DNA of 64,000 nucleotides from Fistularia commersonii. Lineage: Eukaryota; Chordata; Actinopteri; Syngnathiformes; Fistulariidae. The DNA lies in assembly GCA_037954325.1 (NCBI GenBank), contig JBBMNZ010000003.1, positions 6,799,965 to 6,863,964 of the forward strand, given 5' to 3'. Made by a program: the position numbers and the translations under genes. Shown here one piece after another: positions 11,801-44,849 of this stretch; position 1 is the first letter of the stretch; every line of letters starts with the position of its first letter. Below the pieces are notes generated by a model that was given only the letters and a program-made list of their open reading frames with translations, was not told the DNA's origin and made no database searches.

Positions 11801-14800
11801 GAAAACAGGTAAAAGTACGGATATACAGGAAATACTTTGCTTGTTCTACTTGTCCGCCCTGTCTGTCGGAAATAGAGACCCACCACAGTGGATATGGAAC
11901 TGAGGCACCTCTAAAATTTTGGAGGCGAAACAATTCTTCTCTTGAAAAAGAACATGCTATCATTTATACAGTATATTAAATCCTATTAGTATTTAAAATA
12001 CAAGCGGTTGTGGAAATGTTGTCTAACGAAAGCCATATTCCACACATGATGCGGGTTCGACGACCTCCGACAATTAACTGAACCAGACCGCCCTTTAACC
12101 CCACTGACGGCATGCTGTTGCATCAGAGGGATGTTGAAAATAAAATCTGTTTGGTATCACGGTTCAAAGCTTGTGAAACACAAAAGCAACGAAACAAGAA
12201 TGTCCACAGATGTTGAAGCCGACCCGCTCGAACGTTTGTGGGGTGTTGGGTTTCTGGCGGTTACCAAACTAAATAACGCGCTGTATCAGTGTCGGCCGAT
12301 GTTGATATTCCAAACCATATGGTCGCCGTGAAACATCCCCAGACTTGACGTCAAAGCCTCAATTCCGTTAAATATCGACCAGCTGTAGAGTTAAAATAGT
12401 ATTTTCAATATATTTTTATTTGGTGGGAAAAAAACAGCAACAAGTGCGCACTGCTTTGAATAGCGGCAGCTACGCAAAGTCTTGCCTTTTAAAGTTGTGA
12501 TCGGAGTGTTCTTCAGCACTGACGTATTGTTAGTAACTTGACCCCAAGCAAAGGGTGCCACTTATAGGCCGTATATTTCAAATAACAGCTGACTTGTGCT
12601 TAGATGCAGTGCATCACCAAAAATGTAACACCGGGCAATGAGGTTTACAGACCATACAACAAACCACCTGCTGAAACATTGTGTAAAAATCCAGGCTAGG
12701 GATGAGCTCAGTGGCAGACGACTCAAATGAAGGGTCAAATCGGGTGATTGACCCTCTGGTCCTTGAGGCCAGAGACCCGGAGACATTTAACTGAAGTCAG
12801 GTTCGAGCAGATTTAGGTTCCTCTCTTAGCCGCCAAACACAGACTCGCAGATGGTTCTGATTAAATGCTCGGGATGGATGGTATGTAATTGTTTTTTGTT
12901 TTTTTTACAACTCTTGTTTTTGCAGATTTTTGTATCCTGTTCGTCCGTGTACAATTGTTATGTCCAAGTCCTTATCTTCTGTCACAACAAGCTCGGTGGC
13001 CCAGATGTCCACCCTGTCACACAAGGCGAGCGTAGAGGGTTTTAACCAGGTCTCCAAAGGCAGACGGAGCTGGCGACACCCTCAGCCTTCGGTAACGGAA
13101 AAATTCTGCAGCTGTCCCATCAATCGCTTAGAATTTAGACCATCTCTGGTAAACTTCTTGCTCTTTTCCAGTGGCTGCTCAGCGTGCCTAACTCACTTTG
13201 GTTCATGCCAACTGTGGCTACGAAACATGTTTCACTCCCTGCGAACGCAGGGAGGGCTTGTGACACCCTTCACGATCCAAAAATATAATAACTCCTCAAG
13301 TAATAAAGTGTCTCCGTTCTTAATGTAAATCCATGTGAGAACAAGCAAACCATGCAAGAAAAAAAAATTGTCAACAGACAATGTAATAACTATTTTTGTA
13401 TGCTTAATAGATTAAGTTAAATTGCATTATCTGCTGGAGAAAACGCACACAAGATCAAAAAGTGAAGCCAATAATGTATCAAAACCTGGCTGGCGTTTGT
13501 TGACCTTGTACGCTTTTGGTGCCTGTTTATAAAGCCTTTTGAGGCAAAAGTGACCACAACTGGTCAAACCGTAAACTAAAAATAATGACTATGTCATGTT
13601 AGAGCAGATAAATTAAGTGTTAGTCTTGAATAAGATTTACAGTTTCCTTTCCCTTCGAATGAAGGCATCCTCCCGACCCTTTCAGTACCAAATGAAGTGC
13701 GAAAAGCATGTATGCAAACAAAGCCGACTCACGTTTCATATGAATCTTTAAAAAGGCATTTTCCGCTTCAGTAAACCGTTCACATTGAAATGCCTTGTGT
13801 AATGGAAATTCTTTTTTATGGCTGAGCGCTTTCGCTCACACACTATAATATTTATAAATGAAATCTATTATTAATATAAACCCGAAGGCAACAAGGTCAT
13901 AATATGAAAGTGCTCAGCCACAGTCCCTGACTCCCTCACACCCCCGACCACAACATTGATTTGAAACCCATCAAGTTAAGTTAATTTCCGAATTGCATTT
14001 TCCTCTGCAGTAACCCAAATCAACCACTAGATGGATGTTGATTGAGAAGTGAACCAGTCATGTGACTTTCAGTGAGCGGCTTCTGCACACCTCTGTCTCT
14101 TCGGTCCGGCACAGAGATGCGCAAATGAGTTAAAAGAATCCGAGTCTCTTTTGTCCCGCCGAGGACCTCACCTCTGACACCCGACCTGGCACGTTGGCAA
14201 ATTTACTGCGGTCCACAGACAATCTCAAAGATTAGAATTGGGAAATGGTTGTTTAAAATAGTTTTGGAAAGACAGAGGAAGTGCAGATTATATTTTCCAT
14301 AGTACTAGGTAGAGGACTGCAAACGCATCGTTTGGTACTGAATGTTTTGAAATAACTGCGTGTGTGTACTTTAAAGAGGCAACGGTAAGATTAACCATCA
14401 TTGAAGTGTAGGGTTTGTAACCTTTTGCTAGATAGCCCAAGTTTCCTGAGGTGAGTGATATAAAACCACTCCCATCACGGTAATCAAATGTTTTTAGGTG
14501 TGTTTTTTCCTTCCATTAAGTTTTGTTTGGGGGGAGGGTTTTTGTGCGACGGTGAGGCACCGTGACATTTGCCGATAATGTGACTTCCCAGTGTTGGCAA
14601 ATTGCAGCAGGTACAAGGTACAGACAAACTGCATTTTGATCACATGACCCAGCGGTGAAGGCGCGCGCGCTTACCTGGATGTACCGCAGAGCACTCCTCA
14701 ACACGCTCAGGTTGGAGGTTTTCTTCTCGTCAATGTTTGGGATGTTCTTTTTCAGTGTCTCAAAACACTCCTTCAAGTGTGCTCGTCTGACAGACACAAG

Positions 14801-17363
14801 ACAGAGAAGGGGAGCAGATGGCGAGGCCGCATTAAGCTGTGTTTAAGTTCTTGTCAAAGACGTCAGTCCTGATTCATGACTGAGATGATTAACGCGTATT
14901 CTGAAAGATGACTTCATATTAGAAAAAAAAGGACCAAGCTCTGCACCGCAACCGATTGCAGTGAGTGAACTAGCGCATTACCCAATTTCTAGGGACTCGT
15001 GACTCTTTGGTAAGACAGGTTGAACTCACCTGTGTTTCTCAAGCTTGTTATGCACCTCTCGTGTACCCGCCCTGTAAGAGCACAGACGTGTAAGAGCACA
15101 GACGAGAGCATATTAAGAATTTGGTGTCCAAAAGGGCAATGCGGAAGCCATCGTAAAAGACAAGAAGGACTTCTCGCACCGCTGCTGGCAAATGCAATTG
15201 TGATGATAATCTGTTGCAGAGGCCTAACTCAGATCTAAGATCTAAATATATCATCGGTTATTTAAGCTTTTTTCAGCGAAAAAGTGACGTCGGCACTTTT
15301 CTCGCAAGCATTAGCATTCTTTTTTCGATAAGTCCAAATGGCAGAAGGCCACCGGACCGGCGTGGTTGGGTTCCTGTCAATATGTCACTCATTTTGCTAA
15401 AGCTGGGATATTTAGGAATAAAATCACAAGTCTCACCCCCCGGGTCGTTTCTTGTGGTCGTCGGGGGGGCTCCCCTGGCTGGTGGGTCCGTTCTGTAGGG
15501 ATGCCTGCTGCAGGGACTGAGGGAGAAGAGCGTTTTGTTGAGGCGGGGGGACGATGGAGCCGGGGTAGCGCTGGAGCACCTGTTGGTGCGTCTGCTGCTG
15601 CACATTAGTGTTCCCAGGCTGGGGGGTGAACTGCGAAGGGTGGTGTTGGTTCTGTACGGGCTGCTTGTGGTTGGCCGTCAGCACAGAGATTGGATGGTCG
15701 GGTTTGGGTGGTGAGCACGGCATGGCGGCCACACTTTGCTCCTGGGGAGAATGAGGGTCCCTCCGGGGGGAGGTCAGGGGCGGTGCAGCGGGAGGGGAGA
15801 GCATGGCAATAGGCAGAGTTGGAGAGCCTGTAGGGTTGGGGGTGACCACAGGGATAGGGATAACTGTGATGGGCATTGAAGGGGGAGGTAGGGAGGGGGA
15901 TACAGGGTCCGGCTGGGGTTCGGTGGGAGGGTCCGCTGCTTTACAAACATTGCTGATGTTGTTGACGTTGTTGACATGGGTCCTTGAATGCTTCACATCA
16001 CAGAGTCTCTGCTTTGCCAGCTGCTCCAGACGCAGCTTTTCGTTCTGTTCATCTTCTGTGAAAAACACAACACGGAAATCCATCAACCATCGATCGCAGC
16101 GTTACCGAAAAACACTCGAAATCCTCTGGAAGACATTATCACACACAGAACAGGTCACACTGGAAGCCCGATAAGATTAGTCCAGATTTTGTTACTTATT
16201 AGGGCTCAGACCAAAGACTATTGTGCTACAGACGGTTGAACTTGATCACCAGAAAACCATGTAACAAAATCTGAGTTCCAGAAATAATATGAAAAGAAAA
16301 ACACAGCGATTTCTCCAACAGCAGGGACTCCTTCGCTACTGGGAGATCATTTGCAGCTCGGTTTCAGTGTTCCTGTCGGCGTGCTCAAAAAGTGATCAGT
16401 GAAGCCCCTGGAGATTTTCATTTTGAAAACCCAAGAAAGCCCAAAAAAGTGTTTATTGCTGTAATGGATGTACAGCCTGCTGGCACATTCCACAAACCAC
16501 ACTAACTTGTCTGACGCCTGGTCTTGAATTACACAAACAAAGCTTCTCCAGGCTTGTAATGACAAATGTCGTTTGTATTTTGGGGATAAACACAAAGCTG
16601 TCACCTAAAAATTTCTATCTCTTACCTGTAATTTGACAGTTTATGATATAAACCCAGAAGTGAGAATATGACACTGAGTGCGCACACTTATTGGAATCAA
16701 ATTGCCTAATATGCAAGAGAATGCATGCTAGAGAATGGGTTGCTATGGCAGCCGTGATGTTCAGGCGTATGGATCTGGAAAACAAGTGGCGAAGGGCCAG
16801 GTTGTTAAAGAGCACATCACGCCCGAGAGACCTTGAGATTCAGAGGAACACCGCATTAACCTTTGGCAATGTTTATCATACGCACCTGAGTATTAGGTAA
16901 CTAAAATGTGGGAGAAATGTATCACCACACTTGGTTGGAACAAAAAAATAAGGTTTCCTGAGCATTGGGTGGGTAACAAAGATGGAGAAGACATCTGAGT
17001 AACGGGCTGCACACAAAACTAAATGAAAAATCTAACTTGGAAAAAAGTCTTTAACATAAATGCAGGACCCCCCAAAATCAGCTAATGAAAGATATTAAGA
17101 TCACAATCCACAGGAACAAGAGATACAACGCCTGAGAATGTAATACAGAAAAAAATTACAGACCAGCATCTACTTTCTAGTTGGCAAACCTTTCACTGAA
17201 GCTATGATTTCACATCATATGAAAAAAAACGAATATGTCCTTTGGGATTGTGATTATTTTAGTCAACATTGTGATCATGGTAATTTCAGATGGTCATACA
17301 ATGACTGAGATAAGAGGAGGCAAAAACAGATTGTGTATACATAAAACTACCTTTGTGAGTTAT

Positions 17364-17411
<48 letters not shown>

Positions 17412-20129
17412 CGTATCTAACAACAATGAAACACGAGAGGAAAAAAAGAGTCAGGACAAACACAGACTGTTTCAGTTACTCCTGCTATCTATTTCCCGGT
17501 AAACTTTCTGGCCTATCAGACCTTCATCAGCCAAGCAGAATGGGAGCTTCCTCAACCATCCAATGAGAAGAGTATTGAACAAGCCTGTTTCATGGGCGGG
17601 GCTAAAGTGCTCCACTAGGAAGGAAAGAGGCGTCCTGGACGGAAGAGGAATTTAAACTATGAAGCAATAAGAAAACTGTTCAAGCACATAGAATAAAAAC
17701 TTCAATTTTTTCTTTATTAACTTGCCGCTATCATTTCTGGTCAATACAACTGTATATGAACGGAAACTTCTATGAGGTTGTAATCCATAATGGCTTGTGC
17801 ACTGTCGCGGCTATCAAGCCCTATCAGTGTAGAACTCTGAAAAAGAGGATATTTTCAGCTCAAACATATTTCAAATCATATCTGAGTTAATGCTCCAATA
17901 TCACACAAATTTATGCCATCTTACAAAGTAAATGTGGTCCTCTAAGGGAGGATATGCCTTATAGTACAAGATGTACTGCTTCCTCTCCAAGCAAGATTTC
18001 ACAGGAGCTTTCATGGGAGTAATGATTTACAGAAAGTGGGGTATTGTGGTACCGGCACACATTGAATGGAGGGTTTCTTAATACCAAGAAAATATGTACG
18101 TACAACGGTAGGATCGTCTATGCATATTATATAACTGCAGTACATAAAAAGGACTGGCCTACTTTCCTCTACAGTGACCTGCTCAACAGAAGCCAGGAGG
18201 AGGAGGAGGTTCAGCAGGAGAACTCTCCCAATGCTGCAAAGTGGGAGGAGCTGGGGGGCGGTTGGGGGGCTGGAACAGGAGGTCTCACTCTGGAGATCTT
18301 GTAAATACTCCAAATATTGCGAATGGGGAGGGTAGATGAAAGATTGGGATTTATTCATCCTAGTGGCAGCCATTAAGAGAACAGAACATTACAAGTAAAA
18401 CATCAGAAGGTACAGTCAGGTAAGAATGAAATTTGAGGTAATTTAGGAGAAGGGACAACTGGATGTTGAAACTATTTTACAAGTTTCAGAATGGTATAAA
18501 TAGCCCTCTATACAGACAGAAGTTATTATTGTGACTCTCAAAATATAAATGACTGGCACAATAAAATCAATTGAGATCAAATTTGTGATCAACTGAGGAG
18601 CAATCCATGAGGTGGCAAATATCCCAATTCAACCTTGCGCAGTTAAGCAATCATCAGGTTTCAAGTCAGATTGAGGAACTCCCATAGTAAATGTTTGGTC
18701 AACAGGTTACCGCTATAACTGCACTTAATGGAAGCGGTTATTACCGAAGTCCACTGCTTTGACCTCTAAAATGGAAATTCGGGTTGGGTTTAAGAGAGGA
18801 ACATAAGGTCAACACACAACATACATTTGAGCCAAATCTAAGGAGTGTACGGTTGAAGATTGCATTTCCACAAGCAGTTCAAATTTGCAACACATCACAA
18901 TAATCAGCACTGGCACACACAAAGTATGGCACGATGGACGACAACAACTGGACAGTGGCATGTTCTAACATTTCAATAATAATACAAAGTGCAAATGTAT
19001 CAAAGTATCATACAAAGCCCACGTTTCTTTCGGTTTGTAATAGAACTCGTAGCTTTATTGGAAACATCTATTTTCGTAGCTTTTGTTCAGGGTTATTCTG
19101 GGCTGATCGGAGAACTTGTGGAACTGGGACACAAAGTACTGGCAGTGTTGTTATAGGAGCAGCACGGGTGGTGGTTGTGCGCGCATACGTGCGGCGCTGC
19201 AGTGACTCATCTTCTGCATAAACAATCTTTGGGAGGGGTTGCCCGGCACGCACGTGGTGAACGGGGCGTGGCCTCGTCCCGCTCGTAAACCAGGGGGGCG
19301 TGGCCGGCGGATACACGTCATCGAAAAGACACCAAAGGCAGCCCCGGAACGTCTCAAAGGCCCTCCGAGTTTAATATTTCAATTACACAACCACCCGGCC
19401 ATATATATCGCCATTTCTGCTATATTAAACCGTTCCCGTAGGTGCGGTGGAGCCGACGGGGGCGCCCAGGTTCCATGGGGTGGGAAGCCTGACGGCAGCG
19501 TCATTTGACCCAACAGCCCCACCCCACCCCCTGCGGACGACGTCGGGCCATTAAGCAGAGCTCGGCATTCCCCGCCGCCACCGCCCTTTATCTCTCCCCC
19601 TCCCCGTGTTTTGGTTTGATTTGAAAGGAACCGGTGGCAAGCCCCGTCAGTGCAAAAGCAGGCAGACGGAGGATGCGCTGCGGCTGAATGTCCCCAAACC
19701 CGGGACACATAAACAAACGGGCACCGGGTTTCCGCACGGCTCACTGCGGTACACCGTGTATTTGTAGCAGAACTCGAAGGTACGAGCAAATACGGGGGGA
19801 TCACTACCACGAGGGCGTCTGCACGAGAAACAAGAAATTCAAACAAACATGAACCCGGTTAAATGACAACGGTTCCGCCGGATTTAACGTTGACTTTCAT
19901 CGTGAGAACACGTACGCCTACAAGAAACTGACCAAGCAACCCGATTTCCCCCTCATACTGCTGCGGTTCACTTTACGTCTCAACCATGAGATTAGCGTCG
20001 CCCAGCCACAAGTGGAAGAAATATTCGAACTATATTTCCAATAGACTTGAGCTTACCACGTGCTTTCTGTTGTTGCAGGGCTTGCAATTCCAAAAACTTG
20101 GCTGCTTGCAGGAGCGTTTCGATGCTCAT
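5068..20129 (-). CDS. mnt: MNT, MAX-binding bHLH-zipper transcriptional repressor (6 coding exons)
   Basis: The coding exons in transcript order are 20129-20057, 16055-15437, 15071-15030, 14786-14675, 6557-6365 and 5852-5068. They total 1824 nt, giving 607 residues and a TAG stop; human MNT is about 582. All junctions are GT-AG and keep frame. The N-terminus (MSIETLLQAAKFLELQAL) is the Sin3-interacting helix of the MXD/MNT family. A proline-rich linker with VIPIPVVT follows, then the bHLH (about 235-285) and the leucine zipper (about 286-325). The long C-terminal part ends in MPSFPISTLKLA, nearly identical to human. In this family MNT pairs with MAX at CACGTG E-boxes and recruits SIN3-HDAC, opposing MYC in the nucleus. 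His238, Glu242 and Arg246 fit the E-box-reading H-E-R triad. An in-frame ATG lies 36 codons upstream (20237), but 20129 matches the family start. Confidence 0.95.
5853..6364 (-). other. mnt: mnt intron 5
   Basis: 512-base intron between the zipper exon and the last exon. It holds a short GT tract (about 6329-6352). Nothing else recognised. Confidence 0.8.
6365..6557 (-). CDS. mnt: mnt coding exon 5 (leucine zipper)
   Basis: Encodes residues 283 to 347 (split), beginning TLKRKEKEYEHDMERLAREK. Heptad leucines continue through RLAELKNELSQWMDVMEIDRV, and the exon ends STSTAS. This is the zipper that pairs with MAX or MLX. The acceptor has a run of C as polypyrimidine tract (CCCCCCGCAG) and the donor is TCAG/GTAGGA. 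Confidence 0.94.
8762..8839. repeat. Compound CA/TA microsatellite
   Basis: CA runs interrupted by CATATATATG and CATACATAAACATATA. In mnt intron 4. Confidence 0.95.
9442..9460. repeat. Homopolymer G run (19 nt)
   Basis: Uninterrupted G run in mnt intron 4. The length may be an assembly or sequencing estimate. Confidence 0.9.
10190..10310 (+). promoter_or_regulatory. Promoter- or enhancer-like cluster in mnt intron 4
   Basis: In plus orientation: a GGGCGGGGGG GC-box-like run near 10186-10195, a full CRE TGACGTCA at 10210-10217, and two CATGTG E-boxes in about 20 bases (near 10233 and 10249). TTAAAA follows at 10258-10263, then a purine-rich tract. The tract contains four GGG runs at 10282-10304 that fit a G-quadruplex pattern. 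No transcript is proven. Confidence 0.35.
14675..14786 (-). CDS. mnt: mnt coding exon 4 (helix-loop-helix)
   Basis: Encodes residues 245 (split) to 282: RRAHLKECFETLKKNIPN, then the loop DEKKTSNLS, then helix 2 ending ALRYIQ. It is almost identical to human MNT. Acceptor TCTGTCAG/ACG, donor CAG/GTAAGC. Confidence 0.94.
15030..15071 (-). CDS. mnt: mnt coding exon 3 (42-nt microexon, DNA-binding basic region)
   Basis: Only 42 nt: completes Gly231, then AGTREVHNKLEKH, then two bases of Arg245. It carries most of the DNA-contacting basic region, including His238 and Glu242. The acceptor CTCTTACAG/GG lies next to a perfect 16-bp tandem duplication in the upstream intron. The donor CACAG/GTGAGT is strong. 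The exon is too short for gene finders to call alone but is required for frame. Confidence 0.9.
15073..15104. repeat. Perfect 16-bp tandem duplication beside the mnt microexon acceptor
   Basis: TGTAAGAGCACAGACG occurs twice without mismatch. The first copy overlaps the 3' splice acceptor of mnt exon 3. In the second copy the base corresponding to the acceptor AG differs, so it is not a duplicate splice site. Confidence 0.95.
15437..16055 (-). CDS. mnt: mnt coding exon 2 (proline/glutamine-rich linker)
   Basis: Encodes residues 25 (split) to 231 (split). It starts EDEQNEKLRLEQLAKQRL, a basic/acidic helical continuation of the SID region. It then becomes rich in Pro, Ser and Gln, with the conserved VIPIPVVT segment, and ends DDHKKRPGG just before the basic region. 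The acceptor is TTTTTCACAG and the donor GG/GTGAGA. Most of this linker is poorly conserved in the family, so the frame is supported mainly by the conserved ends. Confidence 0.9.
16056..20056 (-). other. mnt: mnt intron 1 (4.0 kb)
   Basis: Holds a GT microsatellite (17367-17413) and an RFX X-box-like GTTGCTATGGCAGC (16739-16752). An unexplained 120-codon minus-strand open frame lies at 18011-18373. The upstream kilobase, from 19130, is CpG-rich promoter sequence. No further exon is recognised. Confidence 0.7.
17367..17413. repeat. (GT)n microsatellite
   Basis: Perfect GT run of about 20 units ending GCGTGCG. In mnt intron 1. Confidence 0.95.
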
Positions 20130-20960
20130 TTCTGTCCGGTCGGAAAAATTTCGCTTTATTTCTTCGGCGAGGCTTAACGTAGGTTGTCTTGGGAGGTTCA
20201 AGCGGAAAAGCGAGTGCGAAACACGACTGTGTGACACGGCCAGTAGTCCGAGGGCTGGAAAAGTGTAACTGGATACCCCCCTCGGTAGAAACTACCACTT
20301 TACGAGAGGAGTTACAAACAAGATGGCGCTCAAAGTAGTAGGAACAAATAAGGTTTGTGAATCACGCAGCGTCGTAACCGCCCACCGACAGGCACACTCC
20401 CGAGTAAATCACAGCGCTTTACAAAACACGGCGAACGGATCCGGGAAGGGATTGATAACCGGCGTTGCACTTTTGGTGAGATGAGTCACTCCCATCGCTG
20501 CTGAAAGGCAGCAACAATTCTCGGGTCACGGTTAATCAAACCGGGGGTGAGCTGCTAGCCGCTAACTGGTAGCCCGTTAACAGACCGCGCTATAGCCGGA
20601 GCGTTGCTAGGCAGCCAGAAGTTCAACACCAGAAAAGGTCCCACTTGATTAAAAAAATATTACATAATGAAATCAAAAATGTTAAGCGTGGGCATCTTTT
20701 CGTTGTAATTTCTGGTTGCGAGCAACGGCTGTTGAGTTTCTAACTTCCTTCTCGGTCTTAAACCTAGCTTACGAGTTGAAATCCGGGACATTGACAAGGC
20801 TCGTGTGCCGACAGGAAACGGAAGCAAGGAAATGACGCATTGTGTCGCTACACATTTCCCGCGTCCGAAAGGCGCTGGAATCCGGGGTCACTGGCGGACA
20901 CATCGGCCCGGACCCTGCTGCAGCACAGCGTGTAATCCACCTTTCGATCACTCCTGGCAG
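19130..20960 (-). promoter_or_regulatory. mnt: CpG-rich mnt promoter region
   Basis: CpG density rises sharply across mnt coding exon 1 and both flanks, as expected of a CpG-island promoter. Visible motifs are CACGTG at 19251-19256 and 20057-20062, a YY1-type AAGATGGCG at 20320-20328, and an E2F-type TTTCCCGC at 20855-20862. ACGGAAG, an ETS-like site, lies around 20818-20824. No TATA box is obvious. The transcription start is unplaced but should be above 20129. Confidence 0.6.
20057..20129 (-). CDS. mnt: mnt coding exon 1 (Sin3-interacting domain)
   Basis: Encodes residues 1-24 and the first base of Glu25. The amphipathic helix begins MSIETLLQAAKFLE, the SID that docks on the PAH2 domain of SIN3. 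The donor is GCACGTG/GTAAGC, so a perfect CACGTG E-box ends one base before the splice junction, which falls between 20057 and 20056. The exon sits inside the CpG-rich promoter zone. Confidence 0.93.
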
Positions 20961-21344
20961 TGACCTTAAACTGCCTTACTGCAGGATAAAGAGGCAGATG
21001 AAGGTGGATTTCACAATTCAAGCATAGTTTGCTTTTATATGTTAAAACCGATGCAATTTAGAAAGGGGGTCGCAAATAAAAAGGCAGCTGCCTTTCACTG
21101 CCATTAAAGGTAATGGCATGTCTGGTCATTAAAAACCTCTGCAGGCCTGAACCTCAGTCACTTCAGATTCAGAGAGGAATCACTTCACATATTGACAAAA
21201 GCAACAGGAACCTGTCAAACTTCACGCCAACAACTTGCAAACTCAATTTATGGGCATTACCTTGGCAAAACACAAAAAAAAAAGCCATACAGCATAACAT
21301 TTGTGTAGATTTTTGATATTTACTGAACAATTATTGAACAAAGA
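20130..21344. other. mnt upstream region between mnt and mettl16
   Basis: CpG-rich mnt 5'UTR/promoter up to about 20960, then ordinary AT-rich sequence to the mettl16 3' end. A short plus-strand start (MALKVVGTNK, ATG at 20323) with a following GTTTGT is noted as a finding. No established gene seen. Confidence 0.5.
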
Positions 21345-22353
21345 CTAATGTTCAATGACCACAATTTATTAAAGTTGCTGTTACTTGCTATTAATTGTCA
21401 TGATTGTTTCGTGATTTAACATTTCTTTCAGCAGCAAATTGATTTTAGGCACATTACATCAGCTTTCAAATCCAGCAACAGCCTGAGACCTGATTACAGG
21501 GTCAGGGTCCACACTGGCATGTTGAAGCAACACGTCAAGGCCTCATAGAAAGAAGACAACCGTTTACCAAATGTAGGTGCTAAAGCACACACTAAAAAGC
21601 ACATGCACTTCAATCGGTTATCTAATCTCACATGACTGTCCTCCTGTCGCTCTTCCTGCTTTTCACCCTAGCAGTAGTCACCAAGTTATGTTGTTTACAT
21701 TTCAGAGATACCAGACACTGAAACGCGGGTTCTGGTTCAGAGTCTGTAAGTTATTGCAAAGCTGCACTGTGGCAGTTTTTCATTGAAAAGACTTTTACAA
21801 ATGCCTTACAAAACAATTTTATCTCAAAACAGCAGACGGGACAGGAAGAGGGTTGGGAAGAAAAAAATACATTTTCGCCCTCCTATGGTCACAGCGCAGA
21901 ATTACAACCTTATAAAATGTCGCCAGTGTCCGCTAAACACATTTTGCATAATCTTACAAAAATAAAATCAGAAAGATGTACCAAAAAAAAAAAGAAAAAA
22001 AAAAAGTGTCCTGCGTGAAGAAAAGTTTCAAACATCTTTGGAAAAAAAAAAACCTGGAAACATTTATTCCAAATGCTTTTTGCAACTAGCGAGAGCAAAA
22101 TCACAGTACTTTACCTTACAAGGTAAACCTACATATAAAAAGACGATTCAACAACAGTACCTCAATAGTGAGGTTCTTGAAATGAAAAAAAAAGCTTACG
22201 TCACAGTGGATTGAAATTCTAAATTCTAATAAAACTTCATAAAGTTGACTGTTTTCCCCACGGTTTCAAAATTGATGTTGATATGTTTCGACATCTTACC
22301 CCATTACGGTAAGAAGTCTGCCGTTCTTTTTTTCGTTTTTGCTTTTAAACCAA
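21345..22353 (-). other. mettl16: Probable mettl16 3'UTR
   Basis: About 1 kb of AT-rich sequence after the TAA stop. It has U/A-rich tracts around 21985-22050 and no open frame of interest. A minus-strand AATAAA at 21365-21370 is the best poly(A) signal seen. The boundary is inferred. Confidence 0.4.
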
Positions 22354-44530
<22,177 letters not shown>

Positions 44531-44849
44531 GGGGCAGGCCTTGAGCCTGGAAATATCGCGAGAAGATGATGGCGCGTAGCGCGATAACAGTCGTCACAAC
44601 ACAGCAGGGCCGGGTAACTTAACGGACAGCCATTTAACTTTGTGCAGCTCACTTTTTCTGAGGATAAGTCGACAGTTAGGGGGGAAACAAACCCCGTAAG
44701 CGTGTTGTTTGGAGGGGTTCTAAATAAGTCTGCATTACTCAGGTGACCTCATTGTGGTTAACCTCTATTCAAATAGTCACAACTACTTGTAGCTAATTCC
44801 GATCAGCAATCACCGGAAGCTAGCGAAAACCCCGCTTGTTTTTGCATAC

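Larger units (their letters stand above)
6558..14674 (-). other. mnt: mnt intron 4 (8.1 kb)
   Basis: Large intron between the HLH and zipper exons. It holds a compound CA/TA tract (8762-8839), G and C runs (9442-9460, 11013-11028), a promoter-like cluster at 10190-10310 and an E-box at 9691-9696. No coding exon is recognised; the open frames here are low-complexity or antisense shadows. Confidence 0.75.

Noticed and set aside
19379..19846. 155-codon minus-strand frame in the mnt CpG-rich region
   Set aside because: Low-complexity Gly-rich peptide within promoter/intron sequence, with no link to the mnt frame.
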